Assembly: GCA_037447125.1 (NCBI GenBank)
Contig: JBBIHG010000001.1
Location: 186,001-250,000, forward strand
Reading direction: 5' to 3'
Source: UBA2029 sp037447125
Lineage (GTDB): Bacteria; Chloroflexota; Anaerolineae; Aggregatilineales; Aggregatilineaceae
DNA length: 64,000 nt
In this document: in pieces, positions 17,978 through 26,962 of the stretch
Layout: the number at the start of each line of letters is the position of its first letter
How positions within the stretch are numbered: the stretch's first letter is position 1
Program-made: the position numbers and the translations under genes
The notes under the pieces: generated by a model
Told to the model about the DNA's origin: nothing
The model's database searches: none
The model's input: only the letters and a program-made list of their open reading frames with translations

Positions 17978-19099
17978 CTATCGGGCACGCCGCCCGGCGA
18001 CAATCTCTGCCAGGGCGTGCAGCCCTCCAGCCACGATGCCGTGCCCGCCCAGCAAGACCGGCAGCGGGGCCGCTTGCGCAGCCGCCGTGAAGTCGCGCAG
18101 CCAGGGATCGTAGATGGCGTCGAGCAGGTAGAGATCGGAGGCGAAGCGCTCGCCCGCGCCAGGGTAGTGCCCAGAGGCGGCCATGAGCACCCGCGAGTCG
18201 ATGATTGCCGCGTCGGCCACTTGAGCCAGCTCCTCGAAAAATGTGCCCGGCCCCCAGCGAGCGATCATGCGTTCGATCAGCGAGTGCACCTCTGCGCGCG
18301 CCAGCCGCTCGCTGGCCGTCATGCCCCGCTCCTCCGAGAAGACCCGTATCCAGCACTGCGTCGCCCGGCTGAGCGCGTCCCATGCCTGGGGAGCCACACG
18401 CCCGATCAGCGCCGCGCGACTCCCGTCCCGCGCCAGCACCTCCACGATGTCCCCCAGCGGCACGCGGTCCAGAAGCGAGTCCTGCAGCGCCGCGCGCAGC
18501 CCAGGCGAGCAGGCGGGATGCACCCGTGCGATGGCCAGGTCCGCAGGCGTGTCCAGGTCCATGCGCGCCGACGGAGCCACGAACGGCACGGTGTTCACCG
18601 TCCAGCCCCCTTCCTCGTGCAGCATCCAGGCCAGGCTGTTGTCGCGATTTGCGCGCCGGATGATAGGCAGCGCGTCGTGTGCCTGAGTGAAAGCCACCCA
18701 GTCGCTGGAGTGGAGATTGTTGGTCAGGGCAACCCGATCGCCGTCTTCCCCCGCGCCGATCAGTGCCGCCCACACCTGCCCGATCATTGCGCAATTCAGC
18801 AAAGGCGCGCTGCCTGCCCCGAAGTACAGCGCATGGGCCAGTCCGCAGCGATCAATCACCCCCGCCAGGCGCTGGCCGAAATGGAAGGCGCCCTCGTCTG
18901 AGTCGCCCAGGCAGCCGGCCTCAGCGGGCAGCCAGTCAAGATCAGGGCCGGCCACAACCAGCGGCTGGACGCTCAGACTCGCCAGACAGGTGATGAGATC
19001 GGTCGCCGCAGCCCGAAGAGCCCGGCCCAGCAACTGCTCAGCCGCCGACGACCCCGTCGGCCCAACCATGATCACCGCCCCTGCTCTCTGTCGTCTCAT
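17978..19099 (-). CDS. Nucleotidyltransferase-like protein with an uncharacterised C-terminal domain
   Basis: 373 residues from the ATG at 19099. The first half resembles a MobA/CofC-like GT-A nucleotidyltransferase: a start resembling MVGPTGSSAAEQLLGRAL, the stretch LYFGAGSAPLLN, and the closing FVAPSARMDLDTPADLAIA. The usual signature loop LAGGxSxRxG is not visible, so activity is doubtful. The second half, about 190 residues beginning near VPLGDIVEVLARDGSRAAL, contains RVLMAASGHYPGAGERFASDLYLL and LLGGHGIVAGGLHAL; I do not recognise it. It lies downstream of the hpf terminator and may depend on read-through or its own promoter. Longer starts upstream (to 19318) would overlap hpf and are rejected. 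Confidence 0.65.
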   Translation of the reverse strand: MRRQRAGAVIMVGPTGSSAAEQLLGRALRAAATDLITCLASLSVQPLVVAGPDLDWLPAEAGCLGDSDEGAFHFGQRLAGVIDRCGLAHALYFGAGSAPLLNCAMIGQVWAALIGAGEDGDRVALTNNLHSSDWVAFTQAHDALPIIRRANRDNSLAWMLHEEGGWTVNTVPFVAPSARMDLDTPADLAIARVHPACSPGLRAALQDSLLDRVPLGDIVEVLARDGSRAALIGRVAPQAWDALSRATQCWIRVFSEERGMTASERLARAEVHSLIERMIARWGPGTFFEELAQVADAAIIDSRVLMAASGHYPGAGERFASDLYLLDAIYDPWLRDFTAAAQAAPLPVLLGGHGIVAGGLHALAEIVAGRRAR

Positions 19100-19138
19100 C
19101 ACTTCTTCCCCGCTGCCCGACCGCGCACACCCGGCGAC

Positions 19139-19170
19139 AAAAAAGACCGGGAACGCTCCCCGCCCCCGGC
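19139..19170 (-). terminator. Rho-independent terminator after hpf
   Basis: On the minus strand CCGGG and CCCGG arms (19166-19170 and 19148-19152) enclose a loop, followed at once by TC and seven T residues (19145-19139). It lies 24 nt beyond the hpf stop and should end the Tad-comF-hpf transcript. Confidence 0.6.
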
Positions 19171-19193
19171 CCATTGTCTGCACGCACAGCGTG

Positions 19194-19772
19194 TCACTCT
19201 GTCTGCGGCTCAAGCACTCCGTAATTGCCGTCTTCGCGCCGGTACAGTACGCCGATCTTCGCCGTGTCCGCGTTGTAGAAGATGAAGAAGCTGTGACCAA
19301 GCAGCTCCATCTGGTCAATGGCCTCGTCTTCGCTCATCGGCACAAGGGTCACCGCCTTGCGGCGCACAATGGTTGTCTTCTCCTCGGCCTCCTCTTCGAA
19401 CGCCTCACCAGGGACTGGCTCAACAGCCTCCAGAGCCTGTGCTGTCTCGTAGAAACGGCTGGCGCCGCGCGGCTTGCGCTTGCCCTTGTAGCGCTCGATC
19501 TGACGGTACATCTTGTCCAGCGCCACGTCCAGCGCAGCGTAGATGTCAGGCTGCCGTTTCTCCTCAGAGCGCAGGATGGCGCCACGTACATTACGCAAAG
19601 TGAGCTGGGCGATGCATTCGTCCATGCCCTGTTTGCGGCGCTCGATGGCCAGGTCTACGCGCACTTCGTGAATGTTGGGGAGGTAGCGGTCCAGTTTGCT
19701 CACTTTCTTTTCGACATGTTCCTGCAAGCGAGGTGTCACATCAACATTCCGCGTGTGTATCTTGAGTTCCAT
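19194..19772 (-). CDS. hpf: Long-form ribosome hibernation promoting factor
   Basis: HPF binds idle 70S ribosomes, and its long form dimerises them into 100S particles. The 192-residue protein has the N-terminal S30AE domain (MELKIHTRNVDVTPRLQEHV, KLDRYLPNIHEVRVDL, DIYAALDVALDKMYRQIERYK). An acidic linker (FEEEAEEK) follows, then the C-terminal dimerisation domain (VTLVPMSEDEAIDQMELLGHSFFIFYN...GVLYRREDGNYGVLEP). GGAGAGG precedes the ATG. It lies 30 nt after comF in the same direction, which places it at the end of the Tad operon, upstream of a terminator. Confidence 0.95.
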   Translation of the reverse strand: MELKIHTRNVDVTPRLQEHVEKKVSKLDRYLPNIHEVRVDLAIERRKQGMDECIAQLTLRNVRGAILRSEEKRQPDIYAALDVALDKMYRQIERYKGKRKPRGASRFYETAQALEAVEPVPGEAFEEEAEEKTTIVRRKAVTLVPMSEDEAIDQMELLGHSFFIFYNADTAKIGVLYRREDGNYGVLEPQTE

Positions 19773-19802
19773 AACCCTCTCCTTTGCAGTGCACCATTTC
19801 CT

Positions 19803-20606
19803 TCACCTGTCGGCAGGCGAGTCACCTCCACCTGCGTCAGCAACCTTGTCGAGGACCGCGCTGGCCAGCACCAAACCATGGACAGACCGTGCGCCAGAGG
19901 CGCGCAGTGCCCCGGCGCAGGCCGCCAGCGTCGCGCCGGTGGTCAGCACGTCGTCAACCAGGATGATACTCAGATTATCAACACGCTGAGGATTCGCGGC
20001 AAAGGCCCCGGCGACGTTCTCGCGGCGAGCCTTAGCGTCGAGGTGTGTCTGTGTCTCGGTGTGGCGCACACGAGCCACCGCGTCGTCCACATAGCGCAGG
20101 CCGGTCAGGTTGGCGACGCGCCTGGCCAGAAGAGCGGACTGATTGTACCCCCGCTCTGCCTGCCGCTGCGGATGCAGGGGAACAGCGCAAATCAAGTCCG
20201 CCGCCACGTCCGGCCCCGGCCAGACCTGGGCCAGCAACTCGCCTAGCGGGTCCGCCAACCGGGTGAGCCTGTCATACTTCAAGGCATGGATGGCGCTGGC
20301 AGCCGGTCCCTCGAAGGTGGTGCGCACGCGCACGGCGTCCAATCCCACCACCGTGCGCAACGGGCCAGACTCAAGCTGGCCCGTGCAACGCTCACAAAGC
20401 AATCTGCCGATGCGCTGGCAGTGAACACACTGGGGCGGATATAGCAGGTCCAGCACAGCGGACAAGGCCCGGCGCGCCGTGAGCGCCAGCGCGTCGGCCA
20501 ACCACTGGTCACTCAGCCCCCCCACCCGCCGATACCGCTGGAGGGGGTTGCCAAACGAGCGTGTCAACTCTATCTCAGATCTTCTGCGCCGATCAGAAAC
20601 CGCCAA
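19803..20606 (-). CDS. comF: ComF family phosphoribosyltransferase-like protein
   Basis: ComFC-type proteins support natural transformation in Firmicutes and also occur widely outside it (GntX). Visible features are a zinc-ribbon CVHC...CERC near residues 60-75, then a PRTase domain with YDRLTRLADPLGELLA, VPLHPQRQAERGYNQS and the PRPP motif ILVDDVLTTGAT. The 267-residue frame starts at TTG 20606, inside the 3' end of tadC (14-nt overlap). A GTG at 20525 is an alternative. The overlap argues for cotranscription with the pilus genes. Confidence 0.88.
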   Translation of the reverse strand: MAVSDRRRRSEIELTRSFGNPLQRYRRVGGLSDQWLADALALTARRALSAVLDLLYPPQCVHCQRIGRLLCERCTGQLESGPLRTVVGLDAVRVRTTFEGPAASAIHALKYDRLTRLADPLGELLAQVWPGPDVAADLICAVPLHPQRQAERGYNQSALLARRVANLTGLRYVDDAVARVRHTETQTHLDAKARRENVAGAFAANPQRVDNLSIILVDDVLTTGATLAACAGALRASGARSVHGLVLASAVLDKVADAGGGDSPADR

Positions 20607-21534
20607 ACACGCCGGACTCCAACAGAATCACCACCGAAGGCCCGAGAAGCACGATCCACAGCGACGGGAAGATCAAGAAGACCATCGGGATGATCATCTT
20701 CACTGGAGCCTGGTGTGCTTTCTCCTGGGCACGCTGGCGGCGTTTCACGCGCATCTGGTCAGACTGAATGCGCAGAATCCGGGCAATGCTCACGCCAAGC
20801 TGTTCGGCCTGAATGAGCGCCGCCACGAAGCTCGTGACATCGGGCACATCCATCCGGTGAGACATGTCGCGCAGAGCTTCGCTACGCCGCTTGCCAAGCT
20901 GGATCTCCTGCAACACGCGCCCGAATGCAACCGCCAGGTCGTTATCCCACTTCGCGTGGACTTTGCTCATCGCCTGCTCGAAGCCCAGTCCAGCCTCGAC
21001 ACAGATAGTCAGCAGATCGAGGGCATCGGGCAGCGCTTTGATGATGGCGTCCTTGCGCCGGCTTATCTGTCCCTTGAGCTGCAGCACCGGCAGGTAGTAG
21101 CCGAGCAGCACCCCACCGACTACGGCCAGGGTACCTTTGAAGGCACCCCAGTCTGTGAAGACGAAGAAGAGCGCAAACGCTCCCACACCCATGGCGATGG
21201 TCAATGCGATCCGCTGCCCAAAGAAGACGGCCGGCTCCATCGTCTGGGACTTGCCGGCCAGCTCAATCTGGCGGCGCACGCTCTCGATCTGGTTCTCCGG
21301 GGTGAAGCGCATGGCGAAGCGGGCCAGCGCCCGGTACATGGGTATGATGACGCGCTCGCGCGTGCTCAGAGACAACTCAATCTGTTCCAGGCTGGCCGGC
21401 ACGTCGCGATCAGCGTACTCAGCGAGCCGCTTCTCAAGCGGATTCTCGTCCGACTTGTCTCTGTACCCGACCAGGACAAGCCCACCGAGCATGACCACAC
21501 CAACCACGATCAGCGCCAGAATCGTCACATCCAT
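20593..21534 (-). CDS. tadC: Tad pilus inner-membrane platform protein TadC
   Basis: A 313-residue type II secretion F-domain protein. It has an N-terminal membrane span (ILALIVVGVVMLGGLVLVG), a central pair of spans around LTIAMGVGAFALFFVF and GTLAVVGGVLLGYYL, and the GspF signature ALPDALDLLTICVEAGLGFEQAM. The terminal spans are IIPMVFLIFPSLWIVLLGP and neighbours. TadB and TadC form the platform on which the TadA motor polymerises Flp pilin. The gene sits directly after tadB with a 41-nt gap. Confidence 0.92.
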   Translation of the reverse strand: MDVTILALIVVGVVMLGGLVLVGYRDKSDENPLEKRLAEYADRDVPASLEQIELSLSTRERVIIPMYRALARFAMRFTPENQIESVRRQIELAGKSQTMEPAVFFGQRIALTIAMGVGAFALFFVFTDWGAFKGTLAVVGGVLLGYYLPVLQLKGQISRRKDAIIKALPDALDLLTICVEAGLGFEQAMSKVHAKWDNDLAVAFGRVLQEIQLGKRRSEALRDMSHRMDVPDVTSFVAALIQAEQLGVSIARILRIQSDQMRVKRRQRAQEKAHQAPVKMIIPMVFLIFPSLWIVLLGPSVVILLESGVFGGF

Positions 21535-21575
21535 GAGCTAACCTCCGCTACCCCTGGCCATGTCCTCCTCCGCCG

Positions 21576-22553
21576 TCAATACTGGATATTCACGATCTTC
21601 TGGATGATCGCGGCGCCGGTAGCGATCATGCCCAGCCCGCAGCCCAGCATTGGCCATCCACACATGCGGTTCTCAACCAGGTGGGACATGTAGCCGGGAC
21701 TGGCCACGTACAGGAACATGGTGAGGGCGATCGGGAGCAAAGAGATCATCCAGCCGGTGTAGCGCCCCTGGGCCGTCAGCACGGCGATCTCACCCTTGAG
21801 CTTGATGCGGTCGCGGATCGTGTGACTGATCGCATCAAGCACTTCGGCCAGGTTACCACCAACCTCCCGCTGGATGTTGACCGCTGTGTTGACCAGGTCG
21901 AGGTCATCACTGGGCATGCGGTCCAGCAAGTGCTGCAGGGCATCTTCCATGGGTATGCCAAGCTGCACTTCCATCACCACGCGCCGGAACTCGGTAGAGG
22001 TCGGCTCTGGCGCCTCGCGCGAGATCGCCTCCATCGCCTGCAGCACCGCGTAGCCGGCTCGCAGGGCGTTCACCCACAGCGCCAGCGTATCAGGAAGCTG
22101 TGTCTCGAACAGCTTCAGGCGCTTCGACTGCTTGCGCGCCACATATAGGCGAGGGAAGAAGAAGCCGACGACCGCCGCCACACCCCCGCCAATCGGCGAA
22201 CCGAAGAGCACCAGTCCGATCAGGAAGCCGCCGAACATGGAGATCACGTGCAGAGCCATGAACTCGGCGACCGTCAACTTGAGATCTGCGCGCGAGAGCT
22301 GGACGCGCCATTTCTGCGCGAATCCGCGGTCAACCAGCGCGGCGTCAAGCCGGCGCGTGATAATGCTGGCCTCGTGCGCAGGATCGGGCTGCTGAAGGTC
22401 CGCGAATTCCGTGAGCAGGCTGCTGTACTCGGTAGTATAACGGCCCAGGCGCTCTTCAATCTGCTGGCGCCGTTCGGCGCGAATGCTCGCGATCCCGGCA
22501 AGCAGAATGACAAGCGCCAGAACGCCCGCCGCGCCGGCTATAGCAAGCTCCAT
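21576..22553 (-). CDS. tadB: Tad pilus inner-membrane platform protein TadB
   Basis: 325 residues from the ATG at 22553, which follows a GGGGGAGGG ribosome binding site by 9 nt; the frame extends 10 codons further without one. It shows an N-terminal span (AGAAGVLALVILLAGIASI) and the F-domain signature LPDTLALWVNALRAGYAVLQAMEAI, with GGNLAEVLDAISHTIRDR. C-terminal spans lie around WMISLLPIALTMFLY and MLGCGLGMIATGAAII. It is the partner of TadC in the pilus platform. Confidence 0.92.
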   Translation of the reverse strand: MELAIAGAAGVLALVILLAGIASIRAERRQQIEERLGRYTTEYSSLLTEFADLQQPDPAHEASIITRRLDAALVDRGFAQKWRVQLSRADLKLTVAEFMALHVISMFGGFLIGLVLFGSPIGGGVAAVVGFFFPRLYVARKQSKRLKLFETQLPDTLALWVNALRAGYAVLQAMEAISREAPEPTSTEFRRVVMEVQLGIPMEDALQHLLDRMPSDDLDLVNTAVNIQREVGGNLAEVLDAISHTIRDRIKLKGEIAVLTAQGRYTGWMISLLPIALTMFLYVASPGYMSHLVENRMCGWPMLGCGLGMIATGAAIIQKIVNIQY

Positions 22554-22656
22554 AGCTACACGCCCTCCCCCAAGGTACTGCACACTCCACTCGTGCAGTG
22601 TCCGTTATTGGCCCGGTGCGGCAATCCTTGCTTTCCCCGGCAGTCGGCACGGCCCG

Positions 22657-24057
22657 CTAGTAGCGCGAGACACCAATCCCGAACACAGATGGCGGAAGAT
22701 GAATGCCGGCCGCCTCGATCTGGTCAATGAATTTCGGGCGGAGCCCGGTAGGACGGATACGTCCGATCACCTTGCCAGCTTCCAGGCCGGTCTGCTCAAA
22801 CTCGAAGATGTCGGACATGGTGATGACGTCACCTTCCATCCCCTGGATTTCGGTGATCTTCACGATCTTGCGCGTTCCATCGCGCATACGTTCCTGATGC
22901 ACAACGAGGTCCAGAGCCGACGCCACCTGTTCACGGATCGCGCGCACTGGCAAATCCATGCCCGCCATGAGGCACATTGTCTCAAGACGAGCGAGCGTGT
23001 CTCGCGGGCTGTTCGAGTGAGCCGTCGTCATCGATCCCTCATGGCCGGTGTTCATCGCTTGAAGCATATCCAGCGCCTCACCAGCGCGGCACTCGCCGAC
23101 CACGATGCGGTCGGGACGCATACGCAGCGAGTTTACGACAAGGTCGCGGATGCTCACCTCGCCGCGCCCTTCGATATTGGTGGGGCGACTCTCCAGCGAG
23201 ACGACGTGCTCCTGGCGAAGCTGCAGTTCAGCCGCATTCTCAATGGTGATGATTCGCTCATCATTCGGAATGAACCCGGACAGCACGTTGAGCAGCGTCG
23301 TCTTGCCCGACCCGGTGCCTCCCGACACAACCAGGTTGAGCCGGGCAATCACACATGCGCGCATGAATTCCGCTATCTCTGGAGTCAGCGAGCCAAAGCG
23401 GATCAGGTCCTCGACGGTGAATGGGCGCCGCGAGAATTTGCGGATGGTGATCGTCGGCCCGCACAGGCTGATCGGGCGAATGACCGCGTTGACGCGCGAC
23501 CCGTCCGGCAGACGCGCGTCTACGGTCGGTGAGCTTTCGTCAATGCGGCGACCCAGCGGCGCTACAATCCGGTCGAGCACGCGCAGAACGTGGTCCTCGT
23601 CCTCGAACGTCACATTGGAGCGCAACAGGTTGCCGGCGCGCTCGATATAGACATTCTTAGGACCGTTGACCATGATCTCGGTGACGGTGTCATCGGCCAG
23701 CAGGGGTTCGAGTGGTCCGTACCCCAGTATCTCGGCCACAATGGCTTCAAAAAGCTGCTGGCGCTCGGCCCGCCCAAGGACAATGCTCTCTTCATTGAGA
23801 ATGGTGGTGAATAGTTCCTCAATGGCAGTACGCACTTCTGGGGAACGCGGATCCACGCTCGTGTCAAGCTCGGCGAGCAGCTTGTTCTGGATGCGCACTT
23901 TCAGATCCTGATACCCGCCCGCCTCACCCCGACGAGCAGCGCTCGCCGCCGATGAAGCTGTTGGCACTTGCGTTCGCCGGCGCACCTGTTCCAGCTTCGA
24001 CTCATTGGGGGTGTCTGCCCCTTGTCCACCACGCTCAATACGCCGCAAGAGGGACAT
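22657..24057 (-). CDS. tadA: Tad pilus assembly ATPase TadA/CpaF
   Basis: The 466-residue hexameric secretion ATPase powers Flp pilus extension and, in some bacteria, retraction. After a variable N-terminus it has LGYGPLEPLLADDTVTEIMV (about residues 111-130), Walker A GGTGSGKT at residues 246-253, and the Asp box IITIENAAELQL. The His box is GHEGSMTTAHSNSP, and RPDRIVVGECRAGEALDMLQAM is also present. All catalytic elements are intact. The gap to tadB is 103 nt. No secretin gene (cpaC/rcpA) is present, consistent with a single-membrane envelope. Confidence 0.95.
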   Translation of the reverse strand: MSLLRRIERGGQGADTPNESKLEQVRRRTQVPTASSAASAARRGEAGGYQDLKVRIQNKLLAELDTSVDPRSPEVRTAIEELFTTILNEESIVLGRAERQQLFEAIVAEILGYGPLEPLLADDTVTEIMVNGPKNVYIERAGNLLRSNVTFEDEDHVLRVLDRIVAPLGRRIDESSPTVDARLPDGSRVNAVIRPISLCGPTITIRKFSRRPFTVEDLIRFGSLTPEIAEFMRACVIARLNLVVSGGTGSGKTTLLNVLSGFIPNDERIITIENAAELQLRQEHVVSLESRPTNIEGRGEVSIRDLVVNSLRMRPDRIVVGECRAGEALDMLQAMNTGHEGSMTTAHSNSPRDTLARLETMCLMAGMDLPVRAIREQVASALDLVVHQERMRDGTRKIVKITEIQGMEGDVITMSDIFEFEQTGLEAGKVIGRIRPTGLRPKFIDQIEAAGIHLPPSVFGIGVSRY

Positions 24058-24110
24058 ACGTTTCCTCCGATCCGTCTGGTTCTAGCTACCTCTACCCGTC
24101 TCCTGCGATC

Positions 24111-25430
24111 CTATGTGCCCCCAAACAGAGCCCGTATCCCGCTCTTTGAGCGGGTTTCGCCGGGCTGGCTGCCCTCTTCGGACGACTTGTCCTGCTCCAC
24201 CACAGTACGCACCAGCTCTGCCAGATCCGCCAGTTCCTTGCCAGGAGATCGCGACTTCATCTTGGCCACGAGGGGGACTCCCTGGTTGACCGCTGCCAAC
24301 ACCGCCCGATCGTCGAGGGGAATTGACGCCGACACCGTGACCTTGAGATGGCTTTCGATCGAGGTGGTCGGCACGAAGCCCCGGCCGCGTTCCCGATCCG
24401 GAATTATCCGGTTGAGCACGAAGAGAACCTTCTTTGCCAGTCCCTCGGGCTCCTTGAGGCCATTGAGGATATCGAGTATCTTGCGCACGTTGCGCACTGA
24501 GGGAATCGTCGGGTTTGCCACCAGGATGATGCGCTCGGCAATGTCAAACAGCTTGAGCGTGGTATCGTCGTACTGGGTCGGCGTGTCAACGACGATGAAG
24601 TCATAGGGCTTGGCCAGCAGCTTGACCACATCTCTCACCGCGTCCGCAGACATGTCATAGGCCATCTCCGGATGCGATGGGGCAACCAGCACTTTCAAGC
24701 CACTCGGATGAGTGACCAGCACGCTGTCAATCATCTCCTGGTCAATGTCGTTCACGGCCTTGGCCAGGTCGGCAATGCTCGAAGTAGATTGCAGGTTGAG
24801 GAACGCATCCACATCTCCGAACTGGAGATTGGCATCCACCAGCAGCACGCTTGTGTCGGGGCGCATCAGCGCTGCCGCAATATTGGTAGCCAGTGTCGTC
24901 ACACCGGCGCCCGCCTGTGGGCTGTAGATCACAACGATATGCCCCGCCCCGACCACTGGCGCCTGCACCCCGCGCTTGACGTCACGAGCCAACGCCGTGC
25001 GCTGCGGGGTCAGCCGGGTCTCTTCCTCGCGGATGAGCGCATTGCGGTCATACACACGGCGAATCGTCGCGTAGAGTTCTTCGCTGGACACCGGTTTGGT
25101 GAGATAATCGCGCGCCCCAGCCAGCATCGCCTCGCGCAGATAGCCGGCCTCGTTCTGCACCGACATGATCACGACAGCCGCTGTCCTCACCGCGGCGCGG
25201 ATCGCCTGTGTCGCGGCGATGCCGTCCATGTCGGGCATGTTGATGTCCATCAGCACTACGTCGGGCCGGTGCTGCGTGGCCAGTTCAACCGCCTCGCGGC
25301 CAGTGCCGGCGCCGTCCCCGCCGACCACCTCGATATCCGGCTCGAACGCGAGCAGCTTGCGGATGTTCTCCCGCGTATCAGGAATATCGTCCACAATCAG
25401 GACTTTGATGACCTGTCGCTCACTACTCAT
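24111..25430 (-). CDS. cpaE: CpaE/TadZ-type pilus localisation ATPase with N-terminal receiver domain
   Basis: 439 residues from the ATG at 25430. The receiver domain covers about residues 8-125, with acidic pocket DD at 14-15 and phosphoacceptor Asp62 in VLMDINMPD. The C-terminal half is a MinD/ParA-like ATPase with the deviant P-loop region VIYSPQAGAGVTTLATNIA, then VLLVDANLQFGDVDAFL and the switch-like IVVDTPTQYDDTT. CpaE/TadZ proteins position the Tad apparatus in the cell. The receiver retains its phosphorylatable residue, so regulation by a kinase is possible; the histidine kinase at 26963 is a candidate partner (inference). Confidence 0.92.
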   Translation of the reverse strand: MSSERQVIKVLIVDDIPDTRENIRKLLAFEPDIEVVGGDGAGTGREAVELATQHRPDVVLMDINMPDMDGIAATQAIRAAVRTAAVVIMSVQNEAGYLREAMLAGARDYLTKPVSSEELYATIRRVYDRNALIREEETRLTPQRTALARDVKRGVQAPVVGAGHIVVIYSPQAGAGVTTLATNIAAALMRPDTSVLLVDANLQFGDVDAFLNLQSTSSIADLAKAVNDIDQEMIDSVLVTHPSGLKVLVAPSHPEMAYDMSADAVRDVVKLLAKPYDFIVVDTPTQYDDTTLKLFDIAERIILVANPTIPSVRNVRKILDILNGLKEPEGLAKKVLFVLNRIIPDRERGRGFVPTTSIESHLKVTVSASIPLDDRAVLAAVNQGVPLVAKMKSRSPGKELADLAELVRTVVEQDKSSEEGSQPGETRSKSGIRALFGGT

Positions 25431-25578
25431 CGCTGCTTTCCCGCTTTCGGCAACGCCTAAGTCCAACCCACCGGGTCCACACGCCGGTCTCCGGGTAGAC
25501 ATGAAGGGCAAGCGGACGCCAGCGCGAACGCGTGCCCTTCATGCGTCACTGGCCCAAGAACGATGACCTCTTCACCAC

Positions 25579-26775
25579 CTACTGCCCCGTCGTCCCCGCA
25601 GCCGGCTTGGCCAGGAAGTCGTACAGACGCTGAATGTCGAAGCGCCGCACGCTGGTGATTGGTGGCTCGAGCGCGAACTCCAGAGCGATTGGCGGCTCGG
25701 CATTGTAGGTCCGGATCATGTAGTCGAGCGTCACCGGATCGGTGGCCGTCTCTGTAGTGTCTCCTGCTGCGCGCAGCGCCAGGGTAATCGGAATCTGCGC
25801 ATCTACTGCCCAGGTCAGCACCAGGGCATCCTGTGGTGTCACCGCCAGGGTGATGATGAGCGGCGCGAATGGCGTGGCAGTAGGCTGCGGCGTCGCTGCC
25901 TGTCCCCCTTCGCCCGGAGGCGGTGGCACCGTCTCGAACACCTGCGGCGTCGGCGTGCCGCCCACGATATCTCCCCCTGGTGGGAAGTAGCCCACCCGCA
26001 ACACCCAGGCGCCAGTGACGGTACGCTGCGTCACCAGCCGCGGGCGCTGCGACGACTCGCCTGGGCTCAGCAACACTCCCTCCGGCGAGAGCGTGCTTGC
26101 CTCCGGCCGCCCTTGGCGCGGCGAGCCAATGCTCAGTTCCCCGGTCTGCAAGCGGGTGATGAGCGACACGTTATTGGGCATGCGCGTCTGGAAGGTGGGA
26201 TCAACATCTATGTACAGGAAGGAGAGGATGACATCCACATAGTCGCCCGCCTGGATGCCATACGCCACCTGCCCAACGCCCGTCGGATCGAGCGGGATGG
26301 AAATGGCCACGCGCGGCTCATCTCCCTCGAAGGCGCGCATCAGTGCGGCGGCGTCTGAGCCTGTCTGAGCGATCTGGAACAGGTTGGGCACCACCTGACG
26401 CGCCAGAATCGGCGAGCCGCGGAAGATCTCCGTGCGCGCCACCTGGCCAATGACATCCTGCAGTTCACTGGCCGTGAAGTAGTTCCCTGCCTCAGGGAGC
26501 GCCTCCTGCGGCCATGGCTGGATTCCCACACCGTCGGGCGGAATCACAATGCCCCGTGGCAGGTCCTGGATGGCGACGACTATCTCCACCATGTTGAGAG
26601 CGCGCACGCCCGGCTCAGGAGTTGCGGCTCCCGGCCCCCCCTCAGGTGCCGTTCCCACTGCTGTGGCTTGTCCGTCAGTGTCCTGATCACCGTTGTCACC
26701 AGACATGAGGACGAACACCAGCACGACCACCAGCAGAATGATCGCGCCCAACAAGATTAGAACTCGACCTCGCAT
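25579..26775 (-). CDS. cpaB: Flp pilus assembly protein CpaB/RcpC (SAF domain)
   Basis: The 398-residue exported protein has an N-terminal anchor (VLILLGAIILLVVVLVFVLM), a Gly/Pro/Thr linker and a SAF domain (VVAIQDLPRGIVIPPDGVGIQPWP, then VIGQVARTEIFRGSPILARQV). The RcpC-type region contains VAISIPLDPTGVGQVAYGIQAGDYVDVIL. A Pro/Thr-rich insert lies near residues 270-300. AGGAGG precedes the ATG. It opens the Tad operon. No Flp pilin, prepilin peptidase or TadE/F gene is in this window, so these must be elsewhere. Confidence 0.92.
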   Translation of the reverse strand: MRGRVLILLGAIILLVVVLVFVLMSGDNGDQDTDGQATAVGTAPEGGPGAATPEPGVRALNMVEIVVAIQDLPRGIVIPPDGVGIQPWPQEALPEAGNYFTASELQDVIGQVARTEIFRGSPILARQVVPNLFQIAQTGSDAAALMRAFEGDEPRVAISIPLDPTGVGQVAYGIQAGDYVDVILSFLYIDVDPTFQTRMPNNVSLITRLQTGELSIGSPRQGRPEASTLSPEGVLLSPGESSQRPRLVTQRTVTGAWVLRVGYFPPGGDIVGGTPTPQVFETVPPPPGEGGQAATPQPTATPFAPLIITLAVTPQDALVLTWAVDAQIPITLALRAAGDTTETATDPVTLDYMIRTYNAEPPIALEFALEPPITSVRRFDIQRLYDFLAKPAAGTTGQ

Positions 26776-26843
26776 TGGGTTTCCTCCTGATGGGTCCGAA
26801 CCAGCCCGGTGAAGTTCGTATCAGATCAGAATGAGTTGTCTCT

Positions 26844-26871
26844 AGTGTATTCCTATGCAGAAAATGCGCAA
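26844..26871 (-). promoter_or_regulatory. Candidate promoter of the Tad operon
   Basis: On the minus strand TTGCGC (26871-26866), a 16-bp spacer and TACACT (26849-26844) lie about 70 nt upstream of the cpaB start. Confidence 0.4.
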
Positions 26872-26897
26872 ACAGGCCTGGAGTCCCATTAACAGCA

Positions 26898-26925
26898 GGG
26901 GCAGAGCATGGTGATGCCCTGCCCC
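26898..26925 (-). terminator. Terminator-like hairpin after the histidine kinase gene
   Basis: Twelve-base arms (26898-26909 and 26914-26925) pair with one mismatch around a 4-nt loop. It starts 37 nt beyond the kinase stop. No T-run follows on either strand, so termination may be weak. Confidence 0.45.
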
Positions 26926-26962
26926 CGTTGGCTATCAGGGACGAATGGAGCGCCCTCTTGCG

